Assembly: GCA_046728115.1 (NCBI GenBank)
Contig: JBKPDW010000085.1
Coordinates: 1 to 5,721, forward strand
Length of the DNA: 5,721 nt
Reading direction: 5' to 3'
Source: CAVSWN01 sp046728115
GTDB taxonomy: Bacteria > Acidobacteriota > Vicinamibacteria > Vicinamibacterales > CAVVIG01
Shown here: piece after piece, positions 5,232-5,721 of the stretch
Position numbering within the stretch: position 1 is the first letter of the stretch
How the letters are laid out: each line of letters opens with the position of its first letter
Made by a program: the position numbers and the translations under genes
The notes under the pieces: model-generated
Databases searched by the model: none
Told to the model about the DNA's origin: nothing
What the model saw: only the letters and a program-made list of their open reading frames with translations

Positions 5232-5276
5232 GGTTTGGCAGTTGCGCGACGCGGGCTGCTTTTCGTGCGGCAAACC
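5232..5276 (+). terminator. Weak stem-loop after the PadR gene, possible terminator
   Basis: GGTTTG (5232-5237) pairs with CAAACC (5271-5276). Inside, GCAG (5238-5241) can pair with CTGC (5256-5259), which is followed by TTTT. The position, 15 bases past the PadR stop, suits a terminator, but the stems are short and the loop is large. Confidence 0.25.
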
Positions 5277-5348
5277 ATCCAACGCCTGGTAGATCCGAAT
5301 GCTCGATCATGGAGACATTCTGGAAACGGGGTCAGCAATCGGCGAAGT

Positions 5349-5412
5349 AACTGGTGGGTTCGAAGTTAGGTGGTGGACCAGATGTTCACGAGTTCGAACC
5401 GACTGACCAGTT
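5349..5412. repeat. Long imperfect inverted repeat between PadR and the kinase gene
   Basis: The left arm AACTGGT (5349-5355), G, GGTTCGAA (5357-5364) pairs with the right arm TTCGAACC (5393-5400), GACTG, ACCAGTT (5406-5412). That is 15 base pairs in two perfect blocks, separated by a 1-versus-5-base internal loop, enclosing 28 bases. A third ACCAG lies inside at 5377-5381, so the left arm has an alternative partner. It ends about 50 bases before the kinase start. It could be an operator pair, a structured leader or small RNA, or a trace of a mobile element. The TTCGAA core recalls a tRNA T-loop, but no tRNA folds here. Confidence 0.5.
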
Positions 5413-5442
5413 GGCTCGGCAGATCGACCGCTCTCAGAACCG

Positions 5443-5448
5443 TATAAT
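5443..5448 (+). promoter_or_regulatory. Consensus -10 box (TATAAT) just ahead of the kinase gene
   Basis: A perfect TATAAT ends 2 bases before an ATG at 5451 and 14 bases before the ATG at 5463. If it is used, transcription would begin around 5455, after the first ATG, so 5463 would be the real start on a nearly leaderless mRNA. No convincing -35 box lies at 16-18 bases. The match may be chance. Confidence 0.35.
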
Positions 5449-5462
5449 CCATGGCACCTCCG

Positions 5463-5721
5463 ATGGCGCTTGCGCCCGGCGCCCGGCTCGGCGTCTATGA
5501 AGTCCGCGCGCTCATTGGGGCGGGCGGCATGGCCGAGGTTTATCGGGGCCATGATTCCCGACTGAATCGGGACGTCGCGCTCAAGATTCTCCCCGACATC
5601 TTCGCGCTCGATCCAGACCGCCTCGCCCGGTTCAGGCGCGAGGCGCAGGTTCTTGCGTCGCTGAATCATTCCAACATCGCCTCGATTTTTGGCTTCGAGG
5701 AGTCGGACGGCGTCCATGCGC
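5463..5721 (+). CDS. Ser/Thr protein kinase, N-terminal part (runs off right edge)
   Basis: An open frame continues to the end of the window. From ATG 5463 it gives 86 residues: MALAPGARLGVYEVRAL, then the nucleotide loop IGAGGMAEVY (19-27), VALKIL with the ATP-anchoring Lys41, and FRREAQVLASLNH with the helix-C Glu60 that pairs with it. This is the N-lobe of a Hanks-type bacterial Ser/Thr kinase; the catalytic HRD and DFG motifs lie beyond the edge. The third Gly of GxGxxG is Ala24, as in many GGMAEVY kinases, so activity is not excluded. ATG 5451 (four extra residues, MAPP) is in frame, but family members typically begin near M.L..G.RLG.YE, favouring 5463. Neither start has a clear ribosome binding site. 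Kinases of this style in Acidobacteriota and Gemmatimonadota often carry C-terminal TolB/WD40-like or TPR sensor domains, which cannot be seen here. Confidence 0.9.
   Translation, partial: MALAPGARLGVYEVRALIGAGGMAEVYRGHDSRLNRDVALKILPDIFALDPDRLARFRREAQVLASLNHSNIASIFGFEESDGVHA

Noticed and set aside
4566..5282. 238-codon minus-strand open frame opposite the PadR gene
   Set aside because: It is antisense to an unmistakable PadR winged-helix protein and has no family resemblance.
5355..5405. tRNA-like GGTTCGAA / TTCGAACC sequences
   Set aside because: They look like T-loop sequences, but no acceptor, D or anticodon stems of correct length can be built around them on either strand.
5307..5717. 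Minus-strand open frame at the right edge
   Set aside because: It is antisense to the kinase N-lobe, whose Gly loop, Lys and Glu motifs are all present on the plus strand.
1..5721. CRISPR array, toxin-antitoxin or phage defence system
   Set aside because: No regularly spaced direct repeats and no genes of known defence or toxin families were seen; every gene is explained by regulatory, metabolic or IS families.

Overview
The window is 5.7 kb of moderately GC-rich bacterial chromosome, dense in regulatory genes. The gene families point to Gemmatimonadota or Acidobacteriota. These are an ECF sigma factor of the TIGR02999-like type, a Ser/Thr kinase opening with an ALAPGARLG...GAGGMAEVY-type N-terminus, a second ECF sigma factor of the ELYRRFAPRVRLYGL type paired with a zinc-finger anti-sigma protein, and a PPi-type phosphofructokinase. 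The phylum is inferred from family resemblance and was not tested by a search.

Layout, left to right: (a) 1-141 (+) is the right end of an IS3-family insertion sequence: the last 33 residues of its transposase, then a terminal inverted repeat. (b) 200-790 (-) is an ECF sigma factor whose 3' end faces the IS. (c) 791-995 is a divergent promoter region. (d) 996-2312 (+) is a phosphofructokinase with both diagnostic residues of the pyrophosphate-dependent type. A GTG start with a strong ribosome binding site fits better than the upstream ATGs. (e) 2313-2569 lies between convergent genes and holds what looks like a frameshifted, truncated N-terminus of a SAM-dependent methyltransferase (-). (f) 4336-2570 (-) is a three-gene run: exported cupin, ECF sigma factor, then a zinc-binding anti-sigma protein overlapping the sigma gene by 4 bases. 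(g) 4337-4613 is a divergent regulatory region with a strong palindrome placed like an autoregulatory operator. (h) 4614-5216 (+) is a PadR-family regulator. (i) 5217-5462 is non-coding with a long imperfect inverted repeat. (j) 5463 to the window end (+) is the N-terminus of a Ser/Thr protein kinase.

How the parts may work together: the cupin, sigma and anti-sigma genes form a plausible envelope or oxidative stress unit, in which the soluble zinc-finger protein holds the sigma factor inactive. Sigma factors of the first type are often found next to Ser/Thr kinases. Here the kinase is 4.7 kb away, and the IS end occupies the position where a partner would be expected. The phosphofructokinase is a stand-alone central-metabolism gene. 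No CRISPR array, tRNA, rRNA or clearly new multi-gene system was found. The most notable items are the methyltransferase remnant, the repeat cluster at the start of the second sigma gene, the PadR operator and the inverted repeat ahead of the kinase.
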